The notes beneath the pieces were generated by a model that searched no databases, was not told the origin of the DNA, and saw only the letters and a list, made by a program, of their open reading frames with translations. A stretch of 7,108 nucleotides of DNA from an uncultured Variovorax sp. (GTDB lineage: Bacteria; Pseudomonadota; Gammaproteobacteria; Burkholderiales; Burkholderiaceae_C): positions 1-7,108 of the forward strand of contig CAIQMJ010000247.1 in assembly GCA_903872875.1 (NCBI GenBank), read 5' to 3'. Made by a program: the position numbers and the translations under genes. This document shows positions 6,896 to 7,108 of the stretch, one piece after another. The stretch's first letter is position 1. Every line of letters starts with the position of its first letter.

Positions 6896-6910
6896 ACTCG
6901 TTCGTAGAAT
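6881..6910 (+). promoter_or_regulatory. candidate promoter for the divergent regulator gene
   Basis: A -10-like TAGAAT (6905-6910, five of six to TATAAT) follows a -35-like AAGACA (6881-6886, four of six to TTGACA) after an 18-bp spacer. Transcription would start near 6917, giving a leader of about 65 nt before ATG 6982. The -10 box overlaps the first candidate operator, which would suit autorepression. The call rests on box matching only. Confidence 0.3.
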
Positions 6911-6925
6911 TCCTACTGGCCGGTA
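6895..6925. promoter_or_regulatory. tandem imperfect palindromes, candidate operators
   Basis: TACTCGTTCGTA (6895-6906) and TACTGGCCGGTA (6914-6925) share 8 of 12 positions and are 19 bp apart centre to centre. The second is a near-perfect palindrome, with TAC-GGCC-GTA symmetric and one mismatched pair; the first is weaker, with TAC and GTA arms. Both are preceded by CC or C, so CCTACT is directly repeated at 6893 and 6912. They lie in the divergent intergenic region between livG and a likely TetR-type gene, over candidate promoter boxes on both strands. That is where a repressor controlling both directions would bind. The binding protein is inferred. Confidence 0.4.
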
Positions 6926-6951
6926 ATGTCCCAGTTCGCCCGAGCGATCAA
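6923..6951 (-). promoter_or_regulatory. candidate promoter for the liv operon
   Basis: On the minus strand TTGATC (complement of 6946-6951, four of six to TTGACA) is separated by 17 bp from CATTAC (complement of 6923-6928, three of six to TATAAT). The -10 match is poor. It would start transcription near 6916, leave a leader of about 84 nt containing the pairing segments, and overlap the second candidate operator. No better pair was seen in 6833-6981. Confidence 0.22.
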
Positions 6952-6981
6952 CATCAGGACTTTCCCGTCAGCACAAACCCG

Positions 6982-7108
6982 ATGGCTTCCACTTCCTCCC
7001 GAACCGCGCGCGTACTTCGCGCACAGCCTGCCGCCGCGGCCTTCGTTTCGCCCTGGGACTCCGTCGGCAGCCGGGCGTTGCAGCGCGAGGTCAAGCGCAA
7101 CGCGGTGC
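6982..7108 (+). CDS. N-terminus of a divergent, probably TetR-family regulator (partial)
   Basis: ATG 6982 opens a frame that runs off the window after 42 codons. It begins MASTSSRTARVLRAQ and reaches ALQREVKRNAV at the edge. The ending resembles the lead-in to the DNA-binding domain of TetR-family repressors (a pattern like REVKRxAVLxAAAxLF), where the helix-turn-helix would follow outside the window. The divergent position next to a catabolic transport operon and the nearby palindromes fit a local regulator. No good Shine-Dalgarno lies close to the ATG (CAGGA is over 20 bases upstream). A GTG at 6877 is the only evident alternative start in frame, and it would place the start within the leader repeats. 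Coding is likely; the family call is an inference from about ten residues. Confidence 0.55.
   Translation, partial: MASTSSRTARVLRAQPAAAAFVSPWDSVGSRALQREVKRNAV

Overview
The window is a GC-rich stretch with very high G/C at third codon positions. Gene content and protein style fit a betaproteobacterium, most likely Burkholderiales; this is inferred from style, not from a marker gene. It holds one nearly complete operon on the minus strand. A divergent gene starts at the right edge, and the tail of another gene appears to converge at the left edge.

Reading leftward from about 6832, the operon encodes a complete branched-chain amino acid (HAAT/Liv) type ABC importer and a ligase: livG ATPase (5945-6832), livH permease (5067-5945), livM permease (4027-5064), livK periplasmic binding protein (2760-3950), livF ATPase (1918-2763) and a long-chain acyl-CoA synthetase of the AMP-forming superfamily (107-1921). 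Four junctions overlap or nearly touch (TGATG, a 2-nt gap, ATGA, ATGA), so translation is probably coupled. The exception is livK, which follows a 76-nt gap with a TCG repeat and has its own strong Shine-Dalgarno. Pairing an importer with an acyl-CoA ligase suggests import and CoA activation of a carboxylic acid (fatty, branched-chain or aromatic), rather than simple leucine/isoleucine/valine uptake. The substrate cannot be read from the sequence.

The 149-bp region 6833-6981 separates livG from a divergent gene starting at 6982. Only 42 codons of that gene are visible; its N-terminus resembles a TetR-family repressor just before the helix-turn-helix. The region holds two tandem imperfect palindromes (6895-6906, 6914-6925) that could be its operators, and weak promoter-like boxes on both strands around them. 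On the livG side there is a three-segment AGGGTTT / AAACCCT / GGGTTT arrangement that could fold into alternative hairpins, one followed by a U-run, as in an attenuator. These regulatory reads are the least ordinary part of the window and remain hypotheses.

At the left edge, positions 2-64 look like the last 20 codons of a rightward gene converging on the operon. No insertion sequence, CRISPR array, tRNA, rRNA or phage-like gene was seen. The window is mainly a well-formed catabolic transport operon, not an obviously new system.
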